NCBI RefSeq assembly: GCF_003070865.1
Contig: NZ_CP026948.1
Span: 186,001-250,000 of the forward strand
Source of the DNA: Corynebacterium liangguodongii
Lineage (GTDB): Bacteria; Actinomycetota; Actinomycetes; Mycobacteriales; Mycobacteriaceae
Direction of reading: 5' to 3'
Length of the DNA: 64,000 bases
Under the pieces are notes generated by a model, which worked only from the letters and a program-made list of their open reading frames with translations, had not been told where the DNA came from and ran no database searches. Of the stretch, positions 44,579 to 54,156 are shown in pieces; position 1 is the first letter of the stretch, and every line of letters starts with the position of its first letter. The position numbers were made by a program, and so were the translations under genes.

Positions 44579-45904
44579 TTAGCGACGCCCCGCCAGGTAG
44601 ATCGCCAGCGCCGCCCGCCAGTTGCGCGGGGCGAACCCGGCTGCCTTGATCTTGTCCAGGCTCAAGGTGGACTCCTTCGGGCGCGGTGCCTCCGGGCCGA
44701 CCAGCTGCGCGTACTGGGCAGTAGTCACGGGGGTGATGTCAGAGGGGTCCGCGCCCACTCCGATGAACACGCTCATCGCGATCTCGTCGCGGCCCACCGC
44801 GTCTCCGTCGGAGGTGATGTTGTACACGCCGTACTCTGCCCCCGTGGCCACAAGGTGCGCGATGCCGCGCGCCAGGTCCTCGGCGTGCGTGGGGCGGCCT
44901 CGCTGGTCGCAGACCACGCTGGGGCTCACGCCCTTGTCCGCGAGCCGGGCCATGGTGTCCATGAAGTTCGCGCCCTCGCCGAATACCCAGGAGGTGCGGA
45001 TCACGTAGTGGCGCGGCGTGGCCCGGGCGGCGGTTTCGCCCGCGCTTTTCGACGCCCCATAGGCGCTGAGCGGCGATGGCAGCTCGTCCTCGGTGTGCTC
45101 TGTATTCAACCCATCGAAGACGTAGTCGCTGGAGACGTGCACCAGGGCCAGGTCGTGCTCGTTGGCGATGCGCGCGAGGTTTGCGACCGCATCCGCGTTG
45201 ACCGCCCACGCTGTGCCCCTTTCTGTTTCCGCCCCGTTGACGTCGTTGTAGGCGGCGCAGTTGATGATGGCGTGGTACTCGTTCCAATCCCGCGCAGGAG
45301 GGGCGGTGATGTCGAACTCGGCCCGGGTGCAGAATTCCGCCTCGCGCTCGGAGTAGACCTTGCGCAGCGCGCGCCCCAACTGCCCGTTCGCGCCGGTGAC
45401 GAGGATTTTGCGCGGCGGCACGGTGCGGGCGTCGGCAAGCGGTGGGTGCTTTTGGTCCGCCTCAGACAACTCAGTGGGCTCGAGCGGCCAGTCGATTTCA
45501 CGGTAGGAGCAGTAGGCGTACGTACCGTTCGGGTTGTAGCGGGCGTTGACCAGATAGGTGTAGGTTGTGGCGTCCTCAAGCGCCTGGAAGCCGTTGGCCA
45601 CCCCGCGCGGGACGAACACCGCGGTGTCGGGGCCAATCTCGATTCCGAACTTCTCCCCGAAAGTCGCAGAGCCCTCGCGCAGGTCCACCCAGGCGGCAAA
45701 GATGCGCCCGGTGGCTACCGAGACCCACTTGTCCCAGGGCTCGGCGTGCATGCCGCGGGTAGCGCCGCGCCGGGCGTTGAAAGAGATGTTGTTTTGCACC
45801 GGGCGCAGCCGCTGGCCGGACCAGTTTTCCTTGAACCAGCCGCGGTTGTCCGCGTGGACGTCGAGTGGGTGGATTTCCAGTCCGTCGATGGGGGTGGGGG
45901 TCAT
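44579..45904 (-). CDS. rmlCD: Fused dTDP-4-dehydrorhamnose 3,5-epimerase / reductase (RmlC-RmlD)
   Basis: 441-aa bifunctional enzyme. Start ATG 45904 is chosen because TACACT (45913-45918) sits 8 nt upstream and the RmlC fold begins at once. Residues 1-165 are RmlC: DNRGWFKENWS, RGMHAEPWDKWVSVATGRIFAAWVDLR with the catalytic His, and FVPRGVANGFQAL. From about 168, ILVTGANGQLGRAL begins the RmlD short-chain reductase, with INCAAYNDVNGAE, VSSDYVFDG and the active-site YGASKSAGE. Fusion is known in Corynebacterium. rmlA is downstream, while rmlB is displaced to 50658-51647 by inserted DNA. Confidence 0.94.
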   Translation of the reverse strand: MTPTPIDGLEIHPLDVHADNRGWFKENWSGQRLRPVQNNISFNARRGATRGMHAEPWDKWVSVATGRIFAAWVDLREGSATFGEKFGIEIGPDTAVFVPRGVANGFQALEDATTYTYLVNARYNPNGTYAYCSYREIDWPLEPTELSEADQKHPPLADARTVPPRKILVTGANGQLGRALRKVYSEREAEFCTRAEFDITAPPARDWNEYHAIINCAAYNDVNGAETERGTAWAVNADAVANLARIANEHDLALVHVSSDYVFDGLNTEHTEDELPSPLSAYGASKSAGETAARATPRHYVIRTSWVFGEGANFMDTMARLADKGVSPSVVCDQRGRPTHAEDLARGIAHLVATGAEYGVYNITSDGDAVGRDEIAMSVFIGVGADPSDITPVTTAQYAQLVGPEAPRPKESTLSLDKIKAAGFAPRNWRAALAIYLAGRR

Positions 45905-45912
45905 GGGAGTCA

Positions 45913-45918
45913 AGTGTA
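45913..45918 (-). promoter_or_regulatory. -10 element of rmlCD (leaderless)
   Basis: On the minus strand TACACT lies 8 nt before ATG 45904 with no ribosome binding site between, supporting a leaderless start there. Confidence 0.4.
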
Positions 45919-45929
45919 GGACCACTGCG

Positions 45930-46273
45930 CGGCTGCATCGAGGCGGTCGAGGCCCCAATTTCCCGGGTCGGTCTGTGGGCACGTGCGATGGCACTGCCGA
46001 CGATCATGAGCAGCGTTACCAAAGCAAAGAAACCGCAATCACAGTGGCGGCGGTCCGGACGTGCCGGGAACGTGCCGTGGCGCGCACCCCGCCAGGACGA
46101 TTGCGATACCCGCTAGCGCAATAACGTCGCCCGCGATCCGAGCCGCCACTTCGGCGGGCACTGCGAAACACGTCGAGCTGTTGCCACGGCCTTCACACGG
46201 TGCCGACTGAGAGCGCGATGCTAGTGAGCAAGACGATCGACCCGAGGATGATCCTATTGTCCGCTGTGCGCAT
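45930..46273 (-). pseudogene. Decayed small membrane protein gene
   Basis: On the minus strand ATG 46273 opens MRTADNRIILGSIVLLTSIALSVGTV and stops at 46193. The continuation appears in other frames: VAARIAGDVIALAGIAIVLAGCA, then VRTAATVIAVSLLW, then VTLLMIVGSAIARAHRP. Each piece is hydrophobic and plausible, but no single frame is open. I infer a multi-helix membrane protein broken by several indels. Family not recognised. Confidence 0.4.
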
Positions 46274-46569
46274 GCCGCTTTTCGACGTGTTCCTTCTCGT
46301 CCAATTGAACAAAAATTGAATACGCTTAGATGACCGGCTGAGGGGTTGTTAACCAGGCCGACGCAGCGCGCCGCACCCCCAAGAGCCGAGGAACTGCTAG
46401 CTACCCAGCGTAGCCTGCAGCAACCGAGTACCGCTTATCCTTCCATTCGGAAACAACTTCATCGGAGTCGGTAAGTACGGAATCTACTACCGTCGCACGT
46501 ATCGTTCTATATTATTACGTCTGCTAACGAATCAGCTCTCTTTGCGGTGGGATTGGCACGCTAAAGGGG
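46274..46569. other. AT-rich gene-free stretch left of the protease gene
   Basis: No gene seen. The base composition drops from the surrounding GC-rich level (runs such as TCTATATTATTACG near 46505). It marks the left side of the inserted block that ends before rmlB. Confidence 0.5.
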
Positions 46570-47457
46570 CTAGGAACTGGAGTGGCTGCTGCTCAGCGGG
46601 CTGCGAGGGTAACTGCTGGTTTCCCGATCGACGTCCTTCGGCGCAGGCTTACGTGGTGGGGCAGCATGGAGTCCGGCGGCAGCCTTACGTTCCTCCGCTG
46701 CAGTTAACCCAGCATTCATTCTTATAGTGCTGTTGATCCAGTCAGCCCTGGATGCGATATTGGTGTGCCACATCAGTTTGTCTTTTCCGTCGAGGCAGGA
46801 AGGGTTGTAGCCTCCTGCTGTGTGGATTGCGTAGATGGTTGATCCTATATACACGGGTGCTCCTGAATCACCGCTGCAGGAGCGTGATGTCGTGGCAGAC
46901 CGTGCTTCAAGTAGGCCGGTGTAGATTGCGGCACCGAAATCTATTCGGTCGCGATGGCCTGTGATTGTCGTGGTCGCTGATGAGGCATAGTCGTGGGTTT
47001 CGCCGTAGCCTGTCAGTGTTGCTTGTTGGCCTACTTCGAGTGGAGTCTGCGCGATGTCGAAGGCATCCGCGTCGATACCGGGCCCTGTCTCGATGAGGGC
47101 GAGATCGTCTATCTCGGACAGTGTGTGGATCCCGGCGATTCCTGCCCGTTGCCCGTCGAACTGCTCGAGGTAGCCGTCCATCGAGGGGTTGTGGGAGACG
47201 CAGTGGTGTGCGGTAAGCCAGAAGCCGTCGCCTAGGTAACTTGTGGTGCACTGCCTGCGGGCCTGGGGTGTGCCCTCTGTGCTGTCTGGGGGTATAACCT
47301 GCCACAAGGCGGCGATGCGGTTGTCTTTAACAGGTGTGGTGCTTGTTGCCTGTAGGGATGGTGGTTCATCCGCCGCAGCGTGTAAAGGGCCCGCCGCACC
47401 GCCTATGACAGTGGCGGCCGTCAGCAGGAACCCACTGCATGTCGTCCCGATCCCCAT
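46570..47457 (-). CDS. Secreted trypsin-like serine protease (family S1)
   Basis: 295-aa protein from ATG 47457, preceded by GGAGGGAG at 10 nt. A signal peptide runs MGIGTTCSGFLLTAATVIGG to about AAGPLHAAA. The catalytic triad is visible: His in WLTAHHCVS near 90, Asp in EIDDLALIE near 121, and Ser in RSCSGDSGAPVYIG near 197. Cysteine pairs around His and Ser support a folded S1 domain. The last 40 residues are Ser/Pro-rich and low-complexity. It is divergent from the LGFP protein and both lie in lower-GC DNA, suggesting joint acquisition. Substrate unknown. Confidence 0.88.
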   Translation of the reverse strand: MGIGTTCSGFLLTAATVIGGAAGPLHAAADEPPSLQATSTTPVKDNRIAALWQVIPPDSTEGTPQARRQCTTSYLGDGFWLTAHHCVSHNPSMDGYLEQFDGQRAGIAGIHTLSEIDDLALIETGPGIDADAFDIAQTPLEVGQQATLTGYGETHDYASSATTTITGHRDRIDFGAAIYTGLLEARSATTSRSCSGDSGAPVYIGSTIYAIHTAGGYNPSCLDGKDKLMWHTNIASRADWINSTIRMNAGLTAAEERKAAAGLHAAPPRKPAPKDVDRETSSYPRSPLSSSHSSS

Positions 47458-47621
47458 GTGTCCGGCACTCCCTCCAACCTTGTGTGGGCGTGGTGCCCAC
47501 GACGCAAACATTTTCACGATTTGCCCTGCAGCATTGACAGGCGTCCTGTAGTGTATTGTCCGCCGCACCGCATCGCAAGACACGAAAATCCGGCGATTAC
47601 TACGACGCCTCAAGGACTATC

Positions 47622-49232
47622 ATGAAACTTCTCCTACGAAAGCTAGTGGCCGCGATCTCGATAGCTCTAATAAGCGCTACGCCCAACGTCGCAACAGCTC
47701 AGTCTTCTCTTTCGCAATCTTCGGCCAGCTCAACAGATACTTCTCCTTCTAGCTTCAATGAAGACGCTTCACAGGGGTCAAAGGGGCGAGTAACGTCAGA
47801 CGGATTTCCCACTCCAATACTTCCAAAATGGGCTGAGAGGCCCTCCGCGGTAAATCCCAAGGTCGAACTTCCGCCGCAGGAAACGTCTGAATGGAGTCCC
47901 ACTGAATCACCTAAATCAGTTGTAGTGGATGGGGAGATGCGTAGCGATAGGGAAAAGATACCAGGCGGCTTCTCTAAAGAGCAGGCGGACCTTGCAGAGG
48001 TGAAAGAGGCTCAACTGCGTGACGAAAATAACCCGACTTTAAATTCGAGACCCGGCTGTCAAGTCTATTGGCCCTCACCCTTTGAAGTATGCGGCGCGAT
48101 TCGAGAACTTTACGATTCCATCGGCGGCCCACGTAGTTTTCTAACATATCCCAAGAGTAACGAGTTGGTCAACCCGGACGGCGTTGGTAGAAGATCGGAA
48201 TTCATAAACGGGTTCATTTACTGGCATCCAGAAACTGGCGCTCATACCGTTGGTATCCCTGCAACAGTCGTTTGGGCAAACAATGGATGGGAGCGCGGGC
48301 ACTTCGGGTACCCGGTGACCAACGACGTTTCCCTTGGGGACAACTGGTACAAACAACAGTACCAGGGTGGGTATATTTATACCCACAACAACGTCCCGCC
48401 AGTACAAGCTGGAATTCAAGGTCAAATTTACGACAAGTGGCAAGATATGGGAGCTCAAAACAGTACCCTCGGATTTCCAGTCACCAGCGAGATGCCCACG
48501 CCCGACGGGATTGGACGTTACAACCTTTTCCAAAAGGGAATGATGGTGTGGCACCCCAAATTCGGCGCTCACGCGTTGACGGGTGACATATTACTCCAAT
48601 GGGTGTACTCAGGCGCCATTGATGGAGACGCAGGATACCCTGTTGGTGACCCTGGAGTGGAACACGATGGGTGGAAAGAGCAAAAGTTTGAAAAGGGCAG
48701 CATCCATGGAGCCCAGCTAGACAAGTTTTTCCCCGACTTTCTCGACGGGGGAGGGCTCACACAAGACACGCCCACACTACAGAGTAGCGGGGTTGCTGGG
48801 GGTAACGAATACACTGACGCTGTTGTGTTATCCACCCGGGATAGATGTGGAGTTCCTGTAGTACTCCGCCGAGGATGGTACAGCTCTGACGGCAAGAGGG
48901 GAGGCCCTTGGGGTTACGACAAGATTCGTTACAAGCACGGAATTTGGAACCTGTATACCATCAATAAGTACTTCAGAGGGCTCTGTCAAGACAGGATGGA
49001 GGGAAAAGACCGAGTCTATGAAACGCCTATCTATGAAGCCTTCCGTACTAGTGACGGAACGCAGGTAAGTACCGGGCGGTCCTTTGATCTTCGCGGGGTA
49101 GTGGAAACTGCGATTTTTCTTCCCGGGGCGTTAGAGACCCGCGGAGTAAAAACGATGTTCCCGCTCTATGAGACTAACGGTAATAGCGATGTGGTCCCCC
49201 GGTGGTTTAATATGGAAAAAAGTTTGGATTGA
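47622..49232 (+). CDS. Secreted LGFP-repeat protein
   Basis: 536-aa exported protein, start ATG 47622 (MKLLLRKLVAAISIALISAT). The signal peptide ends near VATAQ. A Ser/Pro-rich low-complexity region follows up to about residue 140. Then come LGFP-type repeats of roughly 55 residues (LTYPKSNELVNPDGVGRRSEFINGFIYWHPETGAHTV, FGYPVTNDVS, LGFPVTSEMPTPDGIGRYNLFQKGMMVWHPKFGAH, AGYPVGDPG). LGFP repeats occur in corynebacterial mycolyltransferase-type and cell-wall proteins and are thought to bind arabinogalactan. The C-terminal part (YNRYKHGIWNLYTINKYFRGLCQDR-like) is unrecognised. Lower GC than neighbours. Confidence 0.85.
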   Translation: MKLLLRKLVAAISIALISATPNVATAQSSLSQSSASSTDTSPSSFNEDASQGSKGRVTSDGFPTPILPKWAERPSAVNPKVELPPQETSEWSPTESPKSVVVDGEMRSDREKIPGGFSKEQADLAEVKEAQLRDENNPTLNSRPGCQVYWPSPFEVCGAIRELYDSIGGPRSFLTYPKSNELVNPDGVGRRSEFINGFIYWHPETGAHTVGIPATVVWANNGWERGHFGYPVTNDVSLGDNWYKQQYQGGYIYTHNNVPPVQAGIQGQIYDKWQDMGAQNSTLGFPVTSEMPTPDGIGRYNLFQKGMMVWHPKFGAHALTGDILLQWVYSGAIDGDAGYPVGDPGVEHDGWKEQKFEKGSIHGAQLDKFFPDFLDGGGLTQDTPTLQSSGVAGGNEYTDAVVLSTRDRCGVPVVLRRGWYSSDGKRGGPWGYDKIRYKHGIWNLYTINKYFRGLCQDRMEGKDRVYETPIYEAFRTSDGTQVSTGRSFDLRGVVETAIFLPGALETRGVKTMFPLYETNGNSDVVPRWFNMEKSLD

Positions 49233-49261
49233 GAAGGAGGGTACCACGATGTGATAAATAA

Positions 49262-49693
49262 TCAGCCATGGTTCGTTCGGGGTAAGTAAAGGCCACCGTC
49301 TATTTTGTCGCCTTCTTTCATCCTCCTTACCTCTGAGAAATTACGCGGATAAAAGTCTCGCATCCCGCCGAGCCACTCGATGTCGTCTCCCGGGCCGTAG
49401 TCCAACTCATCGATGAACGGGTCCCCCGCCAGTTGATCCGCCCAGCCCTTGACGGCAGTATCCTCCTCCGAGGAAACATCCTCATAATCCGGCATTGGGG
49501 GCATTTCCATCCCGGCATATGCGAGACCGCCCCTGAATTTTACTGAAAATACGCAGTAAACGTACTGGGGCGTTTTCCACGCTGCTCGCACTTCGATGGC
49601 CTCTGGCGGAAGGCCGTCATCTGGAGCGACATACCTCTTCAGAAGCGAATTCATGTACTTCGCGAATTCCGATACGCTCCACTCAGTAGTCAT
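49262..49693 (-). CDS. Hypothetical acidic protein, last gene of the YbjN unit
   Basis: 143-aa protein from ATG 49693 inside the end of the preceding gene (11-nt overlap). I do not recognise a family. It begins MTTEWSVSEFAKYMNSLLKR, has a likely beta-rich centre (TPQYVYCVFSVKFRGGLAYAG) and a very acidic stretch (MPDYEDVSSEEDTAVKGWADQLAGDPFIDELDYGPGDD). No signal or membrane helix, so cytosolic. The overlap implies translational coupling and a shared task with the YbjN protein upstream. Confidence 0.72.
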   Translation of the reverse strand: MTTEWSVSEFAKYMNSLLKRYVAPDDGLPPEAIEVRAAWKTPQYVYCVFSVKFRGGLAYAGMEMPPMPDYEDVSSEEDTAVKGWADQLAGDPFIDELDYGPGDDIEWLGGMRDFYPRNFSEVRRMKEGDKIDGGLYLPRTNHG

Positions 49694-50162
49694 GTTTCGA
49701 CTCCTTGTACTCAACGAACTGGTAAATCCCCCTGGAAACGCCATCAAGACCGTAAAGTAATTCGTCGCGGAACTGGGCGTCGGAAAGTGTGAGCCCGTTA
49801 AGGATACGGTACTCGCAGTGCAGCACGACGCGGAGGGCGTTTTCGTAGGTTTGCTCCGTCATAAACGCGACCGGGCCATTGTTGTCGTTGTTGTATTCAA
49901 TGACCCAGTCGGACGTGGTGGAGTAGTCAATAGTGTAGTCATTTCCATCCCCGGCCAGGACATATGTGCCAAGCGCGAGGTGGTCCTGCGACTGGGCCAC
50001 CACAATTTGCAACCCGTTGTACCCGACAAGGTAGTCTCCGGTTGTCATTGAGTCGACCTGCAGCCCGGCTTCCTTGCACACCTCCAAAGCCCGCTCAGCC
50101 GACACCGGGCCAAGGTTGGGTTGAGGTTGCTTTTGATTACGCTTCTTGCCGAAGATCCCCAT
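49683..50162 (-). CDS. YbjN domain-containing protein
   Basis: 159-aa cytosolic protein. A basic N-terminus (MGIFGKKRNQKQPQP) precedes a YbjN-type alpha/beta fold: SAERALEVCKEAGLQVDSMTTGDYLVGYNGLQIVVAQSQDHLALGTYVLAGD and a C-terminal helix pair (NALRVVLHCEYRILNGLTLSDAQF). YbjN folds resemble type III secretion chaperones; biochemical roles are unclear. Only 2 nt after the preceding YbjN gene and overlapping the next by 11 nt. Confidence 0.8.
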   Translation of the reverse strand: MGIFGKKRNQKQPQPNLGPVSAERALEVCKEAGLQVDSMTTGDYLVGYNGLQIVVAQSQDHLALGTYVLAGDGNDYTIDYSTTSDWVIEYNNDNNGPVAFMTEQTYENALRVVLHCEYRILNGLTLSDAQFRDELLYGLDGVSRGIYQFVEYKESKHDY

Positions 50163-50164
50163 CT

Positions 50165-50584
50165 CTACACCTGCGCATTCTGCGCGAAACCGCGCTGCTC
50201 GAACTCGTCAAAGACCATGAAGGCGATTTGGAAGTAAGCGTCCAGCATCATGCACAGCTGGTTTTCGCTCAACCCGTGGGCCGCGAAGAAATGCTCATGA
50301 ACGTCGATCGTTGGCGCTCCCTCCACCAGAACCGGGGAGACTTTCCCCGTGGGGATCCCTTGGTTGAGCGTGTTGACCAGTTCGAGGACTTCGGCTTGGG
50401 AGGAGGGAGCGACCACCTCGTTCCAAATCGTGTGGGCGGTAAGGAAATTCTCATCTAGGTAGAACTGGGCGACCGCGTTGGGAAAGCGTGCTCCCAGCAC
50501 CCCGTCCTCGTCGGGGCCTGCTGTAACGCCGAGGTTGCTCAGCGCCTTTATCAGGAGTTCTCGCGACAGTGGTGGGAATTCCAT
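50165..50584 (-). CDS. YbjN domain-containing protein
   Basis: 139-aa protein, start ATG 50584. FPPLSRELLIKALSNLGVTAGPDEDGVLGARFPNAVAQFYLDE matches the YbjN N-terminal half, and AEVLELVNTLNQGIPTGKVSPVLVEGAPTIDVHEHFFAAHGLSENQLCMMLDAYFQIA the C-terminal half. First of three tightly linked genes on the minus strand, 73 nt downstream of rmlB. Paralogue of the next gene with a different charge pattern, so the pair may form a heterodimer; this is inference. Confidence 0.82.
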   Translation of the reverse strand: MEFPPLSRELLIKALSNLGVTAGPDEDGVLGARFPNAVAQFYLDENFLTAHTIWNEVVAPSSQAEVLELVNTLNQGIPTGKVSPVLVEGAPTIDVHEHFFAAHGLSENQLCMMLDAYFQIAFMVFDEFEQRGFAQNAQV

Positions 50585-50657
50585 CTTCGTCCTTACCGTT
50601 GTGTTCGGCCGCCTGTTTTTGCGCGCCGTCGTACACAGCATACGTGGGTTTGGGGCC

Positions 50658-51650
<993 letters not shown>

Positions 51651-51658
51651 TCAAAACC

Positions 51659-52846
51659 CTACCGACGTAGACCTATTGCATGCACCGCGGCTCCGGCAAG
51701 TGGGCCAGCGTACAGGGCCGCGCACACGTTCGTCACAACCCCGTAGGGCAGGGCGAAGAGCAGCACGAACGCGACAACCGTCGCGACCACCCAGCCCGCG
51801 ACGTACACCCCGTGGCGCTCCGTGGAGAGCACGGCCACACCGGTGATCATCAGCGCGCCCATGAACGCCGAGGCGAAGGTGAGCGCGCCGAGGGTGAGCC
51901 CCGGGACGAAGAGGTCCGGGGAGAAGGCGAAGCGCAAGATCACCGGGCCAATTACCCAGGCGGCGACGAAACCCACGGCGCCTAAGGCCAGCACGGCCCC
52001 AAGCGGGGCGGTAAGCGCTGCGTAGATCCGCTCACGCTTCTCGACGAACCTCACCACAAGCGCCGATTGGAAGCGCTGCAAGGGCACGAGCACGGGCGCG
52101 CGGGTGAGGATGACGGCGTTGATGACTGCCGCGACCGTCGTCCCGTCGCCGGAGGGAAACGCCGCGCTCGCGGCCACCGGAAAGCCCGTGATCATGGCCG
52201 CCGAGGCGCCAGAGGCCACCATCGCGGAGCCCACACGCCGGTAGAACTCGAAAGGGTGCGTATCCAGCGCGAGCCCGATGCTGCCCCGCGCCCGCGGCGA
52301 GCACCCCAGGATGACGGTCCAACTCACCGCCCCGATGACCGTCAGGGCGAGGAAGGCCCATAGCTGCCAGCCCAGGGCCCACGCGGCGATGGCGATGGCG
52401 AGTCGGATGCCGGAATCGAGCGCGACGAGCGCGGCGTACTGGCTCCACAGACCAGCCCCGCTTAAAACCCCCGAGAGCGCCGCCTGGAAGACGTAGCTGA
52501 CGAGGCCGAAGACGAGGATTCCGGTGGCCGCCAGCGGGGCAGTGGGCACGACCCGGCCCATCAACACCACCCCGAGGGCCAGCGATGCGGCGGCGACGAG
52601 AGCCGCGATGAGGCCCGCAGCGCGCCACGGGTTAGCGGTGCCCGCCGCGCGGTCGGAGGCGACAGAGCGGGTGGTTTCGTGGGTCAGCCCATCGATGATC
52701 CCGGCGGAGGCGAAAAACAAGCTCCAATAAGCGGCGAAGTAGCGGTAATCCGTTCCGATATCGAGCACGCGCTGGGCAACCCATAGCACGGCAAAGCCGC
52801 TGAGCGCCGCAAACGCCGTGGCGTAGGAGAGGTTCCTCACGGGCAC
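51659..52846 (-). CDS. Polytopic membrane protein, MOP/flippase-like
   Basis: 395-aa protein with about 10 to 12 hydrophobic helices, starting at GTG 52846 inside the end of the M1 peptidase gene (10-nt overlap). It resembles polysaccharide-export flippases of the MOP superfamily in length and helix spacing, but no sharp motif exists. Its place beside rmlB suggests transport of a lipid-linked glycan or a precursor. Substrate unknown. Confidence 0.7.
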   Translation of the reverse strand: MPVRNLSYATAFAALSGFAVLWVAQRVLDIGTDYRYFAAYWSLFFASAGIIDGLTHETTRSVASDRAAGTANPWRAAGLIAALVAAASLALGVVLMGRVVPTAPLAATGILVFGLVSYVFQAALSGVLSGAGLWSQYAALVALDSGIRLAIAIAAWALGWQLWAFLALTVIGAVSWTVILGCSPRARGSIGLALDTHPFEFYRRVGSAMVASGASAAMITGFPVAASAAFPSGDGTTVAAVINAVILTRAPVLVPLQRFQSALVVRFVEKRERIYAALTAPLGAVLALGAVGFVAAWVIGPVILRFAFSPDLFVPGLTLGALTFASAFMGALMITGVAVLSTERHGVYVAGWVVATVVAFVLLFALPYGVVTNVCAALYAGPLAGAAVHAIGLRR

Positions 52847-54099
52847 TCCGGGAGCTCTCGGTGGTTGATCCAGGCGTCGATGACGGCTTCGACGTCCTTT
52901 CCCGGAGCGGCTGCCTTGAAGGCGTTTATGAGGTCGAAGGTCTCCACCACGCCGTGCGCGTTACGCGAGGTGTAGTCCCGGATGGCGGTGAAGAAGGCGG
53001 GGTCGCCGACGAGGCGTCGTAAAGCATGCAGCGCAATCGCGCCGCGCTTGTACACGCGGTCGTCGAACATGTTGCGCGGGCCCGGGTCGGCCAGAGTGAA
53101 GTCCTGCGGGGCGAGCTTGCGGTAGTGCTCGCGCACATGCTTATCGACGTCCCCACCGACGTGATCCGCCCACAACCACTCGCTGTAGCACGCAAACCCC
53201 TCGTTGAGCCAAATGTCGTTCCACTGCGCTAAGCCCAGGGAATTGCCAAACCACTGGTGCGCGAGCTCGTGGGCGATGAGGCGCTCGTGGCCGGTGAGGT
53301 GGTTGACCCCGAAAATGGACATCGCCTGCGCCTCGAGCGGGATCTCGAGGGGATCCTCCGTGACGACGACCTCGTAGCGCTCGAAGGGGTAGGGCCCGAA
53401 AGTCTCCTCGAAGAAGTCCAGCATGTCTTGCTGTGTGGCGAAGTCCCCAGGCTGGGTGTTTTTCGGCAGCCACGCGTACGTATTGCGGCCCAGCTGGTGG
53501 CGGGCGTAGTCGCCGACCTGCACCGTAGCGAGGTAGCTCGCCATCGGCCTCGTTGTGGGGTTGGTAATCACCGCGTAGCCGCGATCCGCGCGGACGTGAA
53601 ACGTATAGGTCGCCTTTTCATCCGGAGTGTCGTCGCAAGGCAGCCACGTCGGTGCGCCGTTGGGCTGGCTGGCGACGAGGGAGCCATCGGTGAGCTCCTC
53701 CCATCCGATGAGCCCCCACGCGGTGCGCCGCGGGGCCGGGTTGCCTCCGTAGGTGACCGCGAGCTGGAATTCCTCGTCGACCGGAACCGGCGCGGTAAAG
53801 CTCACGCGCAGCTTCCCGCCCGACTGACGGAACCTCTTGACCTCGATTGCCCCGCCCGTCGCGCTGCGCGCGGTAACCCGCCGCACGGACATCGACTCGG
53901 CGAGGTCGAGGGTGAGGTGCTCGAGCTCGCGCCACGTGGTCAGCGTGAGCGTCGCCGTGCCGTGGAGGCGATTGGGCCCCACCTTGTAGTCCAGGTCCAC
54001 ATCGTAATGGTGCACGTGGAAGCCGAGGTTGAACGCCACGCCGGTGTAGGCGTCGACGGTGCCGGGAACCGGCGTCGAGCGCAGCCTGTGCTTTTTCAT
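52837..54099 (-). CDS. M1-family zinc metallopeptidase (aminopeptidase N-like)
   Basis: 420-aa protein. It begins with the M1 N-terminal beta domain (AYTGVAFNLGFHVHHYDVDLDYKVG). The zinc site is LIAHELAHQWFGNSLGLAQWNDIWLNEGFACYSEWLW near 255-291, giving HExxH plus the third ligand Glu 18 residues later. The usual GAMEN exopeptidase motif reads EAQAMSIFG, as in several actinobacterial short forms. It lacks the long C-terminal helical domain of classical PepN. No signal peptide, so cytosolic. It overlaps the flippase-like gene and probably heads that operon. Confidence 0.9.
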   Translation of the reverse strand: MKKHRLRSTPVPGTVDAYTGVAFNLGFHVHHYDVDLDYKVGPNRLHGTATLTLTTWRELEHLTLDLAESMSVRRVTARSATGGAIEVKRFRQSGGKLRVSFTAPVPVDEEFQLAVTYGGNPAPRRTAWGLIGWEELTDGSLVASQPNGAPTWLPCDDTPDEKATYTFHVRADRGYAVITNPTTRPMASYLATVQVGDYARHQLGRNTYAWLPKNTQPGDFATQQDMLDFFEETFGPYPFERYEVVVTEDPLEIPLEAQAMSIFGVNHLTGHERLIAHELAHQWFGNSLGLAQWNDIWLNEGFACYSEWLWADHVGGDVDKHVREHYRKLAPQDFTLADPGPRNMFDDRVYKRGAIALHALRRLVGDPAFFTAIRDYTSRNAHGVVETFDLINAFKAAAPGKDVEAVIDAWINHRELPECP

Positions 54100-54156
54100 C
54101 GTCGGCCCATCATACCCGCCCCGGGGAGGTGCCAGGAGCGTGGGGCCGGGCGGAGC

